Shown here: in pieces, positions 44,045 through 52,719 of the stretch
Position numbering within the stretch: the first letter of the stretch is position 1
Layout of the letters: the number at the start of each line of letters is the position of its first letter
The notes under the pieces: generated by a model
Seen by the model: the letters and a program-made list of their open reading frames with translations, nothing else
Database searches by the model: none
Told to the model about the DNA's origin: nothing
Translations under genes and position numbers: made by a program
NCBI RefSeq assembly: GCF_018866245.1
Contig: NZ_CP076458.1
Span: 2,728,001 to 2,792,000 of the forward strand
From: Novisyntrophococcus fermenticellae
Lineage (GTDB): Bacteria > Bacillota > Clostridia > Lachnospirales > Lachnospiraceae
DNA length: 64,000 bases
Direction: 5' to 3'

Positions 44045-44883
44045 TATGAAATCTCCTCTCTTCCCTTTTTCTTTATCCTCTCACCGTCAAACGTCTGTCC
44101 ATGTACCCCATAAGGTAAAAATACAGGTACATTCAGCTTTGGATGTTGTATGACTTCCGCTTCTACCTCAAAGACCTCCTGAAGCATCTTCGATGTAATG
44201 ATTTCTTCCGGCATACCAAAACTGTATTTCTTCCCGTCCTTTATTGTTACGAGATAATCTGAAAACATAATGGCATGATTCAAATCATGTAAAACCATAA
44301 CAACAGTTATGCCCTGCTGTATATTAAGTTCTCTCAAAAGCTGCAGTATCTCCAGCTGATGTGAGATATCGAGATAGGTTGTTGGTTCATCCAAAAAAAG
44401 GATTCCTGTCTTTTGAGCCAAAGCCATGGCAATAAAAGCTCTCTGTTTCTGTCCTCCTGATAATTGCTCCACATTTTTCCCCGCCAGCTCTCTCATATTG
44501 GTACAGTCCAATGCCCATTGAACGATTTCTTCGTCCTTTACCGTAAGACCTGACAGCCCTGACCGATGTGGAAAACGTCCATATTCCGCCAGATCTCTGA
44601 CTGTGATTCCCGAAGGAGTCTGGGTTTCCTGGGGGAGTAGTGCCAGTCTTTGCGCTACCTGTTTTGCCGACATTTTTTGGATATTTTTTCCTTCCAGATA
44701 TACCTCTCCGCCGCTTGGCGAAAGCAGCCTGGACATAGCCTTCAAAATCGTGGATTTTCCGGAACCATTGGCACCTATCAATGTCGTAATTTGCCCCTCC
44801 GGGATTTTAATATCAAAATCACGAAAAACAGGCGTATTATTATATCCTGCAGATAATTTCTGCGCCGTTATACAATCATGCAT
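44044..44883 (-). CDS. Iron-siderophore/heme-type ABC transporter ATPase (FecE/FepC type)
   Basis: An ATPase of 279 residues. I start it at ATG 44883, where AAGGA lies ten bases upstream; a longer frame runs back into the permease gene. Walker A is GANGSGKST, the signature LSGGQKQRAFIAMAL, Walker B GILFLDEPTTYLDIS, and the H-loop VLHDLNHA. These are the features of the ATPases of FecCD-type importers. It drives the two permeases encoded just upstream. Confidence 0.95.
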   Translation of the reverse strand: MHDCITAQKLSAGYNNTPVFRDFDIKIPEGQITTLIGANGSGKSTILKAMSRLLSPSGGEVYLEGKNIQKMSAKQVAQRLALLPQETQTPSGITVRDLAEYGRFPHRSGLSGLTVKDEEIVQWALDCTNMRELAGKNVEQLSGGQKQRAFIAMALAQKTGILFLDEPTTYLDISHQLEILQLLRELNIQQGITVVMVLHDLNHAIMFSDYLVTIKDGKKYSFGMPEEIITSKMLQEVFEVEAEVIQHPKLNVPVFLPYGVHGQTFDGERIKKKGREEIS

Positions 44884-44896
44884 CCACATTACATCC

Positions 44897-45841
44897 TTAC
44901 ATCTGCTTTCCAAGTAAGTACAAAAAATACGGCGCTGCCAGAACAGAAATAACAATCCCCACGGGTATTTCAACGGAGGGAATCAGGCACCGCCCCAATG
45001 TATCCGCCAGCAAAAGTAAAAGTCCTCCTGTCAGCATAGACGCCAAAAGAAGTACCCGGTGCCTGGCACCTGCAAATTGCCTGGCTATATGAGGAGCTAC
45101 CAGTCCGATAAAGCCAATCCCTCCGCTGACGGACACACAGCTCGCCGCCAGACCTACCGCCGACAATAAAAGAAGTTTTCTCTCTCTTTCTATCGAAACT
45201 CCCAGCGCTCCGGCTGCATCTTCCCCAAGAAAAAGCAAGTCTAAAACATTTGCCCTTGAGAACAACAGAGGAACCATTACACGTAAATATGGTATCAGAG
45301 ACTTAACCTGATGCCAGCTTGTTCCCCATATATTCCCGGAAAGCCACCGGGTCACCAGCTGATAGCTGCTGTTTTGCATATTTGATGACATAATAAGCAT
45401 CAGGGAAGAAAAGCCTGCCGATACGCCGATTCCTCCCAGCAATAAATAAGCAGGCCTTATTTTCCCGTTTCTTTTTGAAAACCGGTATAACAGAAATGCG
45501 GCCAGAAGGCCTCCTGCCATAGCAAACAGCGGCTGATACAACATAGTTTTTACATGCAGGGAAGGAAATAGGATAAGGAAAAGCATTACCATAAAACCCG
45601 CTCCGGCGTTAATGCCGAGAATTCCCGGATCTGCCAGTGGATTTTCAGTGACAGCCTGAAGTGTACATCCGGAAAGAGCCAGCCCCATGCCGCAAAGAAG
45701 CGCAAGAATAATTCTGGGCAGACGGATCTGCATACGGACAATGGATAAGCTGGAATATCCCAGATTAAAAGATAAAAACACAGCTGCAAGGATCGCGGTC
45801 AGAAGAGCAGCTAAAACTAAAGCTTGTCTTTTCCTTGTCAT
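44897..45841 (-). CDS. FecCD-type permease, second subunit
   Basis: A permease of 314 residues, starting at the ATG at 45839-45841 with AAGGAG before it. This start overlaps the end of the previous permease by four bases, so translation is coupled. It has the many membrane segments of the BtuC/FecD family and the hallmark blocks ENPLADPGILGINAGAG and GFIGLVAPHIAR. A much longer open frame upstream is only an out-of-frame extension through the neighbouring permease gene. Confidence 0.95.
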   Translation of the reverse strand: MTRKRQALVLAALLTAILAAVFLSFNLGYSSLSIVRMQIRLPRIILALLCGMGLALSGCTLQAVTENPLADPGILGINAGAGFMVMLFLILFPSLHVKTMLYQPLFAMAGGLLAAFLLYRFSKRNGKIRPAYLLLGGIGVSAGFSSLMLIMSSNMQNSSYQLVTRWLSGNIWGTSWHQVKSLIPYLRVMVPLLFSRANVLDLLFLGEDAAGALGVSIERERKLLLLSAVGLAASCVSVSGGIGFIGLVAPHIARQFAGARHRVLLLASMLTGGLLLLLADTLGRCLIPSVEIPVGIVISVLAAPYFLYLLGKQM

Positions 45842-46866
45842 AAAACAGCTCCTTTTCTTTGCCACGTGAGTCCCAGGAAAACAGGAACCCCGATTGCCGA
45901 TACCAATGCACCTACAGGGGTATCGAAGGGTGCGTAGATCATTCTGGCAGCAACATCGGCGAGTACCAGCAATATAGCCCCCATAAGTGCCGATGCCGGA
46001 AGCACTCTGCGGTAATCTGCTCCTACAATCCGCCGTGCGGAATGGGGCACAATGAGGCCCAAAAAAGAAATTCCCCCTACCAGAGATACACTGGCTCCCG
46101 CCATGATCAAAACAGTGCCGATACCCAGCAGCTTCACTGAAATAACATTTATCCCAAGCCCGGCGGCGCTTGCCTCCCCCAGTGCCAGCATGGACATTCT
46201 TTCTCCCAGGAAAAGACTTGTAATTCCGGCTCCCATAATCCATGGAATAACTATGACAAGCTGGTTCCAGGTAATTCCGGAGAGGCTTCCGGCAGTCCAG
46301 AAAGACAATTTTTTGGATAACCCAAAGGTAAGGGATATGCCCTGGCTGAGAGCCGTCAAAAGAGCGGAAACGGCAGAGCCTGCCAGGATGAGACGTATGG
46401 AGCTCACCTTATGATTTCCCATCCCTATGCCATATACCATGATAGCAGCCCCGGCTGCCCCGATAAATGCGAGAAGCATAGTTCCCATAGACGAAATGGA
46501 TGGGAAGGCAACCGCCGAGAGGGCCACCAGAAATCCTGCCCCTGCATTGATTCCCAGGAGCCCTGCGTCAGCCAGGGGATTTCTGGCAGTTCCCTGCATA
46601 ACTGCTCCGGAAAGAGCAAAAGCCGCCCCTGTAAAACAGGCGGCCAGAGCCCTGGGCATCCGCATTTCCAACATGATTCTCCCCATCTCAGAAGAACGAT
46701 CCACAGAAGTCAGAGTATGGAGCAATATTTTGAGGTTTCCTCCGGCGACACCGATGCTGATTGAAAACAAAAGGGACAGGAGCAAAATAAATGCCAGACA
46801 TATGATGAAACACACATATGCCTTCTTCTTTCCCCGCCGGGTCCTGTCCTGTTTTCTACTCCACAT
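45838..46866 (-). CDS. FecCD-type permease, first subunit
   Basis: A permease of about 342 residues with nine or ten membrane segments (BtuC/FecD fold). The hallmark blocks are ARNPLADAGLLGINAGAG and SFLGLIVPHSARRI. I chose the ATG at 46866, which overlaps the stop codon of the binding-protein gene; GTG further down near 46822, with AAGAAGG before it, is an alternative. It forms a heterodimer with the second permease. Confidence 0.94.
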   Translation of the reverse strand: MWSRKQDRTRRGKKKAYVCFIICLAFILLLSLLFSISIGVAGGNLKILLHTLTSVDRSSEMGRIMLEMRMPRALAACFTGAAFALSGAVMQGTARNPLADAGLLGINAGAGFLVALSAVAFPSISSMGTMLLAFIGAAGAAIMVYGIGMGNHKVSSIRLILAGSAVSALLTALSQGISLTFGLSKKLSFWTAGSLSGITWNQLVIVIPWIMGAGITSLFLGERMSMLALGEASAAGLGINVISVKLLGIGTVLIMAGASVSLVGGISFLGLIVPHSARRIVGADYRRVLPASALMGAILLVLADVAARMIYAPFDTPVGALVSAIGVPVFLGLTWQRKGAVL

Positions 46867-47857
46867 TTGCGTGATTAATGATTGCATCTGCCAGTTTCTC
46901 CATATAAATCAGTTTACCGCCCGGCGTATAAGCCATATTGTACTGAACATCATTTTTTCCGTAGTATACGTTTCCGTTCTGTACAGCATTCAAATTCTGC
47001 CAGGTAGGGCTGTCCCCTGTGTCTCCTACATTCCCGTCATCGCTAAAGAAGAAAATATGATCTGCATCGATTTTTGAAAAGTACTCCGCATCTACTACTT
47101 CACCCCAGACATCCTCAGGCACTCCAGATGATGGTGTGAGTTTCAGTTCATCATATACGAGCTCTCCCGGACCTCCCGTGCGGTAAACATAATAAGAACC
47201 AAAGTGTACGGAATTCGCCTCCAATACAGCAAAAGTCTCATCTCCTGCAACCGCCTTCACCTTTTCGGAGAGTTCAGAAGCCTTTACATCGTAATCCTCC
47301 AGCCATTGATGGACTACATCCTCCTTGTCAAACCACTCTCCAAGCTGCTGGAAACGTCCTTTCCAGTTCACATAATTAATGTTATCATCAATCATGGCCG
47401 TTGGAGCAATTTCCTTAAGCTGATCGTACACCTTGTCATGGCGGATATTCATAAGAATCAGATCCGGCTTCAGCTCTGCAATTTTCTCAAGATCCAGATC
47501 TCCGACAGAGCCTGAATAGTTTCCCACTATCTCCACATTATTTTCCGTAAAGTACTCCTGAAGATAGTCAGGCACAGTTGTCCCGTCAAACATGCTGGTA
47601 TTAGCTGAGCCCACAAATGGAATCCCCATGGCAATCAGCTCGTCTGCCGAACCGGATACATCTACAATGCGTCGGGGATCGGACGGTATTTCAACGGTTC
47701 CTTTCATGTCCTTTATGGATATGGTATCTTCCCTTTCCTTTTGTTCTTCTGTCGTTTCAGTTAATTCTTTATCTGTCTGCGGATCCTTTGACCCATTCTG
47801 GCAGGCAGTCATTAAGGCCGCCAACACACAAATCAGAAGCAGTGCTCTCTTTTTCAC
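46856..47857 (-). CDS. Iron-siderophore/heme-type ABC transporter binding lipoprotein
   Basis: A 333-residue lipoprotein starting at GTG (47855-47857) with GGAGG six bases before it. It has a signal peptide with lipobox MTAC and an Asp/Glu/Lys linker, then a class III periplasmic-binding-protein domain: ISIKDMKGTVEIPSDPRRIV opens the first lobe and ELKPDLILMN the interlobe helix. This pattern is that of binding proteins for ferric siderophores, heme or cobalamin. The first gene of the operon, it is read from a divergent promoter with the palindrome GTTAG-N6-CTAAC. Confidence 0.95.
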   Translation of the reverse strand: MKKRALLLICVLAALMTACQNGSKDPQTDKELTETTEEQKEREDTISIKDMKGTVEIPSDPRRIVDVSGSADELIAMGIPFVGSANTSMFDGTTVPDYLQEYFTENNVEIVGNYSGSVGDLDLEKIAELKPDLILMNIRHDKVYDQLKEIAPTAMIDDNINYVNWKGRFQQLGEWFDKEDVVHQWLEDYDVKASELSEKVKAVAGDETFAVLEANSVHFGSYYVYRTGGPGELVYDELKLTPSSGVPEDVWGEVVDAEYFSKIDADHIFFFSDDGNVGDTGDSPTWQNLNAVQNGNVYYGKNDVQYNMAYTPGGKLIYMEKLADAIINHANVE

Positions 47858-47885
47858 CTTTTTCCTCCTCGATAATAAATTTATA

Positions 47886-47914
47886 TTGACTAGTTAGGCA
47901 TTGCTAACTATAAT
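47886..47914 (+). promoter_or_regulatory. Promoter of the AraC regulator, facing the siderophore operon
   Basis: TTGACT (47886-47891) and TATAAT (47909-47914) are 17 bases apart. The spacer is almost filled by the palindrome GTTAG-N6-CTAAC. On the minus strand TTAGCA and TATAAA, 16 bases apart, overlap the same site and form a likely promoter for the importer. Confidence 0.7.
47892..47909. promoter_or_regulatory. Putative iron-regulator operator (AGTTAG-N6-CTAACT)
   Basis: A perfect six-base inverted repeat with a six-base gap lies within both divergent promoters. It shares GTTAG-N6-CTAAC with the site at 58733-58752. The half-site recalls the TTAGGTTAG half of DtxR/IdeR operators, although the gap is wider. 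Confidence 0.6.
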
Positions 47915-47996
47915 AGAATATAACATACGTTTGATTTTTTCTTCCCCCAGGCGGACTTTTTCAGTCCCCCTGCGGAACAATTTGAGGTTCAGAACA

Positions 47997-48893
47997 ATGT
48001 CTTATTTACCATTAACATTTGAAACATCAGAGATTTTTCCCAGGAAAAGCATCACCCTGCGCCCGGGTGTACATATTATGATGTCCTCCGGTATTCCGGA
48101 AAGCAATTTAGAGAGAAAAACCGGAACAACCTCTTCCATATTTGAATTGTCTTATAGCAGGCGTGATGCCTTATATGGGGAAGTCGGCCACAGAACTGTG
48201 GAGCTGAAACCTGGATACGCTTCTCTTGGCTTCTTAGATCAGGCCTGCGGGCATTCGAAATATGACATCGGCATAGACATACGCCTATATTCTATATGGA
48301 TAAGCCCCTCAGTCTTCAATGATTTCTGCCGGGCCGCAGGCGGCGGCGGTACGGCCTTTCAATCATTTCAGCATGGAACCTACTATAACTGTAATTTTAA
48401 GACAAGCCCAAGGGAAGAAAGTATTTTATATAAGCTGGATGACTTTTTTAATCATGAGACAAAGGAGATGAACCTTCTCTTTCTGGAAAGTCAGATTCTT
48501 GAATTGATGTCATTGAACCTGGAGCGCCTGTTTGGCAAAAGCAATGCAGAACAGGCGGAAGTTTCTCTGTCCAGGTCTGATATGGACAGCCTGATTCTGG
48601 CCCATGAAATACTATTAAGCCGTTTGGAAAATCCTCCGTCCCTGCTGGAGCTATCCCGGCTGATCCATATGAATGACTGTAAATTGAAACGGGCCTTCAA
48701 GTACTATTATAATCAGACTGTTTATGAATTTATCCGGAACCAGCGTCTGGAAAAAGCATTTTCTTTAATTGAGGACCAACATTTGAATGTGAGCCAGGCG
48801 GCTTTTTCAGTAGGATATACAAATACCGGACACTTTTCTCAGTCATTTTTCAGCAAATTCGGGATTTATCCAAGTCAGCTGGTGCGAAAATAA
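47997..48893 (+). CDS. AraC family regulator, likely of the siderophore importer
   Basis: A regulator of 298 residues. I use the ATG at 47997, with TTGAGG nine bases before it; the frame also extends upstream to a TTG at 47901. The N-terminal 190 residues resemble the sensing domain of PchR/YbtA-type regulators (ITLRPGVHIMMSS at the start, PGYASLGFLDQACGH). The C-terminus holds the double helix-turn-helix (SLLELSRLIHMNDCKLKRAF and NVSQAAFSVGYTNTGHFSQS). Regulators of that type respond to iron-siderophore complexes and activate uptake genes, which fits its divergent position. Confidence 0.92.
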   Translation: MSYLPLTFETSEIFPRKSITLRPGVHIMMSSGIPESNLERKTGTTSSIFELSYSRRDALYGEVGHRTVELKPGYASLGFLDQACGHSKYDIGIDIRLYSIWISPSVFNDFCRAAGGGGTAFQSFQHGTYYNCNFKTSPREESILYKLDDFFNHETKEMNLLFLESQILELMSLNLERLFGKSNAEQAEVSLSRSDMDSLILAHEILLSRLENPPSLLELSRLIHMNDCKLKRAFKYYYNQTVYEFIRNQRLEKAFSLIEDQHLNVSQAAFSVGYTNTGHFSQSFFSKFGIYPSQLVRK

Positions 48894-49054
48894 TTTCAGA
48901 TTCTACTTCGTGAGTATCTTCCTCTATAAAGTCAATCACTGAATTTAAAAGTTTCATGGCATAGGGATCTTTTACCGATCCGATATTCTTCGTTTCTGTC
49001 AGTTCTGTCACTTCTCCGCTGTTTAAAAATCTCTATGTGATATACCATAAAACA
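48894..49054 (-). other. Possible gene remnant between AraC and ATPase genes
   Basis: On the minus strand a frame without a start codon reads about 55 residues (for example GSVKDPYAMKLLNSVIDFI) from just after a stop at about 49035. It has coding-like composition and could be the end of a regulator or other protein lost by deletion. It has no start and no ribosome binding site. Confidence 0.3.
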
Positions 49055-50089
49055 TTATTCCTCCTTGCAGTACTCTGCGAGTTCCTTTTGACATTCCAGA
49101 GTAGACTCTGTCCGGTTTCCATCTTTACCAAAATACAATATCTTCTGGTAGGGAATACATATCTTTGTACTCTCTCCATTCTCCATCCATGTGCAGGACG
49201 CTTTCACCTTTAGGTTGCCAATTTTCGTATTCATACTATAAATAGTATCGCTGCCCAACTGTTCCATGGACAAGATATCTGCCTTCAGGCATATTCCTTT
49301 CTTTTCATCCTCTGTCAGAATAATCTCCTCTGGTTTGACGGCAATGTATTTATTCTTATACTGGATTACATTTGACGGAGGTGAGCCAATAAAACCTGCG
49401 ACAAAGATATTATCAGGGTTAGTATAAATACCTTTCGGTGTACCCTGCTGACTTATAACACCGTTGTGTAATATAATGATATTGTTCCCCATAGACATTG
49501 CTTCCACCTGATCATGAGTGACATAAATAAACGTCGTCTTAAGTGACTTATGAAGCATTGATATTTTTTCTCTCATCTGGTTTCTGAGTTTTGCATCCAA
49601 GTTTGACAATGGTTCATCCATTAGAAATACCTCCGGCTTTTTAACGATCGCTCTTGCAAGTGCCACTCTCTGTCTCTGGCCTCCTGACATATGAGCCGGT
49701 CTTTTCGCCGACTGGTCAGCCAGATCCACCATCTCAAGAGCTTCCTCCACCATCCGTTTCCGCTCAGGCTTTGGTATCTTTTTCACTTTAAGTCCGTATT
49801 CGATATTCTCAGCGGCAGTCATATGTGGATATAGCGCATAGTTCTGAAATACCATGGCAACCCCTCTGTCCTTAGGCTCTTCCTTCGTTACATTCTCATC
49901 ACCGATATATATATCACCGGAATCAGGTTTTTCCAACCCCGCTACTATACGGAGCAGGGTTGACTTTCCACATCCGGATGGACCTAATAGTACAGTAAAT
50001 GAGCCGTCAGGGATATGAATTGATATGTCCTTTAATACTTTTATATCTTTGAAATCCTTGATAATATTCTCTATAGTAACATTTCCCAT
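49055..50089 (-). CDS. Sugar ABC transporter ATPase (UgpC/MalK/MsmX type)
   Basis: A 344-residue ATPase with a nucleotide-binding domain (Walker A GPSGCGKST, signature MSGGQRQRVALARA, Walker B FLMDEPLSNLDAKLR, H-loop THDQVEAM) and a C-terminal OB-fold regulatory domain from about residue 235. This is the CUT1 type. It is the last gene of an importer operon and the only ATPase for sugar importers found in the window, so it might also serve the two importers that lack one; that is inference. Confidence 0.96.
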   Translation of the reverse strand: MGNVTIENIIKDFKDIKVLKDISIHIPDGSFTVLLGPSGCGKSTLLRIVAGLEKPDSGDIYIGDENVTKEEPKDRGVAMVFQNYALYPHMTAAENIEYGLKVKKIPKPERKRMVEEALEMVDLADQSAKRPAHMSGGQRQRVALARAIVKKPEVFLMDEPLSNLDAKLRNQMREKISMLHKSLKTTFIYVTHDQVEAMSMGNNIIILHNGVISQQGTPKGIYTNPDNIFVAGFIGSPPSNVIQYKNKYIAVKPEEIILTEDEKKGICLKADILSMEQLGSDTIYSMNTKIGNLKVKASCTWMENGESTKICIPYQKILYFGKDGNRTESTLECQKELAEYCKEE

Positions 50090-50851
50090 CTACTCATCTC
50101 CATTCATGTTAGTAAGCAGTCTCTTTAAGGAATCTAATTCCGCTTTTTTAATATCCAGCGTGGCAAGATACCCTGATGCACCGCCATATTTCTCGTCAAG
50201 ATAATCAAGAGTTTCTTCCATCTCTGCAGAATCCGACTTCAGAAGATGTTCCGGCATAAAATATCCCTTCTTTTTCATCTGCTCTTTCATAATATGGAAC
50301 ACCGGCTCCATGTTTTTTGCACTTGTTTCATAATCACTGACGATGACCCTTTCATCTACATCCGCCAGACTCAGGATCAGCATTGCTATGACACCGGTTC
50401 TATCCTTACCCGCAGTACAGTTAAACAAGGTACAGCCACAGGTATTTTTACTGATCATTCTGAGAACCTGTGCAATCTGCTTACGGCTACCCTCTAATAT
50501 TCTGATATATATCGAACACATAGATTCAGGAAAATCCCTTTGTATTTCGTTCGATTGAACATTATCATATAGCGGAATGGAGTGATACATGGCTTCATTG
50601 TTTAAAGCAAAAACACTCGGCTCTTTTTGGATCTCATAGGGGCTTCTTAAATCAATAACGTAGTTTACTCCCTCCCCATAGCTTAAAAGCTTTTTCACAT
50701 CCTCATCGTCTAATGCATGAAGACTGTCCGAACGAAGAATACGTCCTTTCATCAGTTCACAATTATTTTTATTAATATAGCCGCCAAGGTCTCTCACATT
50801 ATAAGCATGTGATAAGTTTAATGGCCTTGATACTTCCTGAATTGTTTCCAT
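50090..50851 (-). CDS. Tyrosine/serine protein-phosphatase-like protein (Y_phosphatase3 type)
   Basis: A 253-residue cytoplasmic protein. The N-terminus NVRDLGGYINKN and the P-loop NCTAGKDRTG, with the catalytic C145 and Arg of the CX5R motif, are typical of the family that includes LipA-type and phosphoinositide phosphatases. The residue before the Cys is Asn rather than the usual His. It abuts its neighbours on both sides within one or two bases, in the middle of a sugar importer operon. It may dephosphorylate an imported phospho-compound instead of a protein. The substrate is unknown. Confidence 0.9.
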   Translation of the reverse strand: METIQEVSRPLNLSHAYNVRDLGGYINKNNCELMKGRILRSDSLHALDDEDVKKLLSYGEGVNYVIDLRSPYEIQKEPSVFALNNEAMYHSIPLYDNVQSNEIQRDFPESMCSIYIRILEGSRKQIAQVLRMISKNTCGCTLFNCTAGKDRTGVIAMLILSLADVDERVIVSDYETSAKNMEPVFHIMKEQMKKKGYFMPEHLLKSDSAEMEETLDYLDEKYGGASGYLATLDIKKAELDSLKRLLTNMNGDE

Positions 50852-51673
50852 TTATTTAATACCCCATTTCATAAAAGAATCAACAATGTTGCGCTGCAAC
50901 ACAAGATAAATAATAAGAATCGGCAGGCAGGATACTGTGGTTGCCGCCATCATGGAGCCCCACATATTTACATCGGCACCTACAAAGGATTTAAGTCCGA
51001 TCTGAATCGGTGCCTGTTCCAGCTTCTTAGTTATCAGCATAGGCCACATATAATCATTCCACGAATTTATAAACAATATGATTCCCAGAGATGCAACAGA
51101 AGCCCCCATGCTTGGAAGAACAATGTTTTTGAGCACCTGAAGCTCACCGCTCCCATCCATCCGTCCTGCATCAATAAGTGCCTTTGGAAAAGAGGCAAAT
51201 GCCTGATACATAGATATGCACGCAAAGGAGGACGCCATATAGGGAAGAATAATCGCAGTAACAGTTCCATTTAATCCCCATTCATTTATCTGCACATAGT
51301 TTGGGATCATAATCGCCTGAAACGGAACCAGCCAGGTCAGGGTAAACAAGCTGTACAATATCGTCTTACCGGGAAAATCCCAACGGACAAGTCCATAGGC
51401 GGCAAGTACTGCCACAATCAACTGAAATACTGTTTGAACAGCACTGTTTACAAATGAATTTACAAGCATTTTGCCAATTGGCATCGCCTGGAATGCATAT
51501 TGATAATTCTCAAACTTCAGGTCTTTTGAAAACGGCAGATAATTAAAAATCTCAGGGTCGCCCTTTAATGAGGATATTATCATCCAGTAGATGGGGAATA
51601 CTGCAATAAAGGACAAGAGCATTAGTAAAAGGTGCTTTAGTCCGGTAAATACTCTCTTTTTAATCATAAACAC
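50852..51673 (-). CDS. Carbohydrate ABC transporter permease (MalG/UgpE type)
   Basis: A 273-residue permease with six membrane segments, and the EAA loop reads ALIDAGRMDGSGELQVLKNIVLP. The end NIVDSFMKWGIK is typical for the MalG/UgpE branch. It begins three bases after the partner permease ends and is followed directly by the phosphatase gene. Confidence 0.95.
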   Translation of the reverse strand: MFMIKKRVFTGLKHLLLMLLSFIAVFPIYWMIISSLKGDPEIFNYLPFSKDLKFENYQYAFQAMPIGKMLVNSFVNSAVQTVFQLIVAVLAAYGLVRWDFPGKTILYSLFTLTWLVPFQAIMIPNYVQINEWGLNGTVTAIILPYMASSFACISMYQAFASFPKALIDAGRMDGSGELQVLKNIVLPSMGASVASLGIILFINSWNDYMWPMLITKKLEQAPIQIGLKSFVGADVNMWGSMMAATTVSCLPILIIYLVLQRNIVDSFMKWGIK

Positions 51674-51676
51674 CTC

Positions 51677-52630
51677 CTAGTTATCATAAAAAGCAAATTT
51701 CTTAGATAAGAATTGCATGAGCAGTGCGATAATGCCGAATACAATAAAGAACAAAGTTGCAGTAGCTGCACATAGCCCGACATTCAGATCATTAAAAGCA
51801 AACTTATACATCAAATAAAATATATTGGTGGAACTTCCGAAAGGACCCCCTGTGGTCAGCAGATCAATATATGCAAAGGACCACTGGCCTGCGAATAATA
51901 CGCTGATCATTAACATAAGCATCACCGTAGGTGACAGCAATACCAAAGTCATGTCAAAAAATCTCCGGATACTTCCCGCACCATCAAGTTTCGCCGCCTC
52001 ATAATACTGAAAATCTATATTGCTGAGTGCTGAGGAAAACATCAGAGTAGAAAATCCTATCATTTTCCAACCGGAAATCAGGATGATCATCGTCTTCGCA
52101 AAAGCTTCGTTGGCAAAAAAAGCGATATTGTCAGAAGTAATCCCCCAGGTCAGCAGCAGGTGATTAACCAGTCCGTTACTCGGATGCAGAAGCCATTGAA
52201 AAATAATAGCGACAGCAACCGGAGGCATAATCATCGGAACAAAAATCAATGCACGATATAAATTTTTAGCCTTCCCGGCAAGATCGTGTGTCGCTGCCGC
52301 AATGAATAGCGGCAGGACAACAGAAAATGGCAGCATTCCTGCAATATAAATCACCGTATTTTTAAGAGCCGGAATAAAATCCTTATTCTTAAATAGCTTT
52401 GTAAAGTTGGCCAGTCCCACATATTCCGGCTGTGTTCCGGGTACCATGCTCCACTTATACAGGCTGTACTGCAATGTCTGGAGCAATGGCTTGTACACCC
52501 AGAAAATAATAATCGCTATTGCTGGAAGCAGGAAGAGGTATGGTTTGACATATTGAAACCACTGGGTTTTTCTATCCTTTTTAACAGTCTTTCCGTATGT
52601 CATTAAGTCATTTGCTATAATAGGATCCAC
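51677..52630 (-). CDS. Sugar ABC transporter permease (MalF/UgpA type)
   Basis: A 317-residue permease. The N-terminal extension of about 25 residues is polar; the first membrane segment is VKPYLFLLPAIAIIIFWVYK. The EAA loop reads YEAAKLDGAGSIRRFFDMTL. It forms the pore with the permease at 50852-51673. The gene lies 89 bases after the binding-protein gene, with GGGAG before the ATG. Confidence 0.95.
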   Translation of the reverse strand: MDPIIANDLMTYGKTVKKDRKTQWFQYVKPYLFLLPAIAIIIFWVYKPLLQTLQYSLYKWSMVPGTQPEYVGLANFTKLFKNKDFIPALKNTVIYIAGMLPFSVVLPLFIAAATHDLAGKAKNLYRALIFVPMIMPPVAVAIIFQWLLHPSNGLVNHLLLTWGITSDNIAFFANEAFAKTMIILISGWKMIGFSTLMFSSALSNIDFQYYEAAKLDGAGSIRRFFDMTLVLLSPTVMLMLMISVLFAGQWSFAYIDLLTTGGPFGSSTNIFYLMYKFAFNDLNVGLCAATATLFFIVFGIIALLMQFLSKKFAFYDN

Positions 52631-52719
52631 GATTATCTCCCTTCGTTTTCAGGTGAACCTGTCATAAATAGCGGGAAATTGCAATAGCAGTTCCACACTA
52701 TGTAATCCAATTGTTTTCT

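Noticed and set aside
45842..46243. A 134-codon N-terminal extension of the second FecCD permease
   Set aside because: It runs out of frame through the coding sequence of the first permease, has no membrane character and no start signal. The ATG at 45841 with AAGGAG is clearly the start.
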